Below are positions 62,646 to 64,000 of a DNA stretch of 64,000 nt, piece by piece; positions within the stretch are counted from its first letter, which is position 1, and every line of letters begins with the position of its first letter. Where the stretch lies: NCBI GenBank assembly GCA_024867545.1, contig JANFNE010000045.1, positions 124,001 to 188,000 on the forward strand, written 5' to 3'. The notes below the pieces were generated by a model. The model saw only the letters and a program-made list of their open reading frames with translations, was not told the DNA's origin and ran no database searches. Made by a program: the position numbers and the translations under genes. The stretch is from Phytopythium helicoides (Eukaryota; Oomycota; Peronosporomycetes; Pythiales; Pythiaceae).

Positions 62646-64000
62646 ATGAGGCGCATGCTCGCCGCGCTGCTGGCGGCGCTGGCGCTGGTTAACGGCGCCA
62701 GTGGTGGCCGCTACGAGAACGTCGCGCGGCTGCAGCTGCCCGCCGTGGACTTTGCGGCGCTGCGCAGCGACCGCGCGCTCGTCGACAAGCTGCAGCGCTT
62801 CGGGACGGTCGCGCTGCGCGGACTCCCGGGATACCCAGAGCTGCGGGAGCGGTACCTGGCCGCTGCGGCTGCGTGCGCGCTGCAGGAGCGGACCAGGGTG
62901 ACGAGGGACGGAGTTCTCCGCAGGGTGATGGACGACGGCACGGAGCGCTTCACCATGCTGTCGCTCGCGGGCGGAGAGGACCCGCTACCGCCGCACGTCT
63001 GCCCGGAGTTCCACGCGGTCAAGAGCGACTTTAGCGCGCTCGTGGAGCTTGGCGTGAGCGCTTTCAGTGAAGCAGTGGACGTGTGGATGTCAGGCTACGA
63101 CCGCGGCCGGGCTCCACTTCAGCGCCTGAGCGCGATTGTCGGTGAAGGACAGCAAATGGACCACTTCCACGCCTACGTGCCTCGTAACGAGAGCGATCCC
63201 GCAAGATCCAACTCGGGATTGAGAAAGAGTGAGGACTCGTGGGCGCTCGACATGCACTCAGATCTAGGCATCTTCATCGCGATGGCGCCGCCCACGTTCT
63301 ACGAGATCATTCAGATCGGCGATCGCGAAGTGCTCCATCCCGTCGACAACCCTGACGAGAACTCGGGACTCGTAATCCGAACGCCCGCCGGAGAGATTGC
63401 GCGACCAGAACAGCATCCGGGGGACCTGATAATCATGGTTGGCGACGGGTTCGCGGGCTGGACTGACCTGCCCGTAAAGATCCCAGCTGTTGTCCACGGA
63501 ATGGCCATGCCGGCAACGTGCCATTCGCTTCCGTTGGTGCGCGCGTGGTTTGGCAAGATGATTCTCCCGGCGCCAGATTTCCCGCTTCAAGGGAGAAACG
63601 AGACCTTTGGCACGTTCGCGAGCAACTTGAATGACCACTTCGCAGACATGGACTCGTACGCCGAGCGGTCTCTAGATGAGACGCGCGGATTTGCATCTGT
63701 CGCGTGCCCATCCATGACGACCTGGACCGCACAGACGGCGGTTTCGAGACGCCTAGATGCGACGACGTGTTCGTATCGGATTTGCGAGCCGATCCTGAAT
63801 AAGGACTATCGTGAGAGCTGCCAATTCTGGTGCAACCTTCACCAGCTCGGCAACAACCCGATCAACTGCGCCAAGCATTGCCGATGCAGTGAAAATCTTC
63901 TCGAGGAAAACGTATTCTTGTGCTGGAGCGGCTGCTTCGAGTATATCGATGACTGCCCGCACGAGAACCAGATGTGCGTCGGGGAAGCCGGTAATGACTT
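62646..64000 (+). CDS. Secreted protein with candidate 2OG-dioxygenase fold and Cys-rich C-terminus, cut by window edge
   Basis: An open frame runs from ATG 62646 off the right edge (451 codons seen). The first residues (MRRMLAALLAALALVNGASG) are a signal peptide; an in-frame ATG at 62607 would only prefix it. Residues ~180-310 contain QMDHFHAYVP, then LDMHSDLGIFIAM with His204 and Asp206, IRTPAGEIARP, PGDLIIMVGDGFAGWTDL and PAVVHGM with His284. That H-x-D...H order and the strand pattern fit a double-stranded beta-helix 2-oxoglutarate/Fe(II) enzyme. From ~370 the sequence is Cys-rich (CSYRICEP, CQFWCNLHQ, CAKHCRCS). The function is unknown. It is divergent from FIS1 with about 210 bp between the two start codons. 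Confidence 0.6.
   Translation, partial: MRRMLAALLAALALVNGASGGRYENVARLQLPAVDFAALRSDRALVDKLQRFGTVALRGLPGYPELRERYLAAAAACALQERTRVTRDGVLRRVMDDGTERFTMLSLAGGEDPLPPHVCPEFHAVKSDFSALVELGVSAFSEAVDVWMSGYDRGRAPLQRLSAIVGEGQQMDHFHAYVPRNESDPARSNSGLRKSEDSWALDMHSDLGIFIAMAPPTFYEIIQIGDREVLHPVDNPDENSGLVIRTPAGEIARPEQHPGDLIIMVGDGFAGWTDLPVKIPAVVHGMAMPATCHSLPLVRAWFGKMILPAPDFPLQGRNETFGTFASNLNDHFADMDSYAERSLDETRGFASVACPSMTTWTAQTAVSRRLDATTCSYRICEPILNKDYRESCQFWCNLHQLGNNPINCAKHCRCSENLLEENVFLCWSGCFEYIDDCPHENQMCVGEAGND

Overview
The window looks like nuclear DNA from an oomycete (stramenopile, Pythium/Phytophthora grade). The genes are GC-rich and densely packed on both strands. They are either intronless or carry short GT-AG introns of about 64-107 nt. 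The gene content fits a eukaryotic microbe with mitochondria: FIS1, a fused ARG5,6 enzyme, a mitochondrial-type carbamoyl phosphate synthetase, an Spg1/Tem1 GTPase and importin-5. One promoter carries a match to the oomycete initiator/flanking element. The genus cannot be fixed from the sequence alone. There are no bacterial operons, tRNAs, rRNAs or CRISPR arrays.

Layout. 1-6.8 kb: an edge-truncated BMT5-like/FDX-ACB protein, a small tail-anchored protein, a TRP/flavin-carrier-like membrane protein and an Spg1/Tem1 GTPase. 7.0-12.1 kb: a large inverted duplication with about 2.39-kb arms and a 269-bp spacer. Each arm carries an intact gene for an acidic, Ser-rich, membrane-anchored or secreted protein of unknown family. 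The outer end of the left arm is a broken 3' piece of ARG5,6, and the intact ARG5,6 lies at the right arm (11.7-13.9 kb). 14.8-19.4 kb: a carbamoyl phosphate synthetase transcribed away from ARG5,6. 19.5-20.4 kb: a RuvC-like nuclease candidate.

20.8-36.8 kb: the most unusual region. A relic copy is followed by six head-to-tail units of about 2.33-2.54 kb. Each unit holds one minus-strand gene of the same unknown family as the genes in the inverted duplication. The shared features are an N-terminal hydrophobic segment after MSA, a Ser/Asp/Glu-rich middle, the motif LELRRQR..REFQ..HFVSLGRRREEQ, and in most copies a C-terminal RPRWR. Nine family members or remnants therefore lie within 30 kb. 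Five array copies are intact and differ by whole codons; the first is frameshifted.

37.3-46.9 kb: three old yellow enzyme genes. Two are near-identical and form a second inverted repeat, enclosing a diverged third copy, a TPR/multi-TM protein, a METTL4-type MT-A70 adenine methyltransferase and a short-chain dehydrogenase. 48.2-64 kb: a small unknown protein, a GNYxRW-motif protein, a seven-exon divergent protein kinase, a large membrane protein, an ArfGAP-zinc finger-PDZ-PDZ protein, importin-5, FIS1 and an edge-truncated secreted protein with a candidate 2OG-dioxygenase fold.

Functional links: ARG5,6 and the carbamoyl phosphate synthetase both belong to arginine/urea-cycle metabolism, share one intergenic region, and are linked through N-acetylglutamate. 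Other close divergent pairs are TPR-TM/METTL4, ArfGAP-PDZ/importin-5 and FIS1/the secreted protein. Splice sites were placed by hand from reading frame and consensus; no alignment or database search was run.
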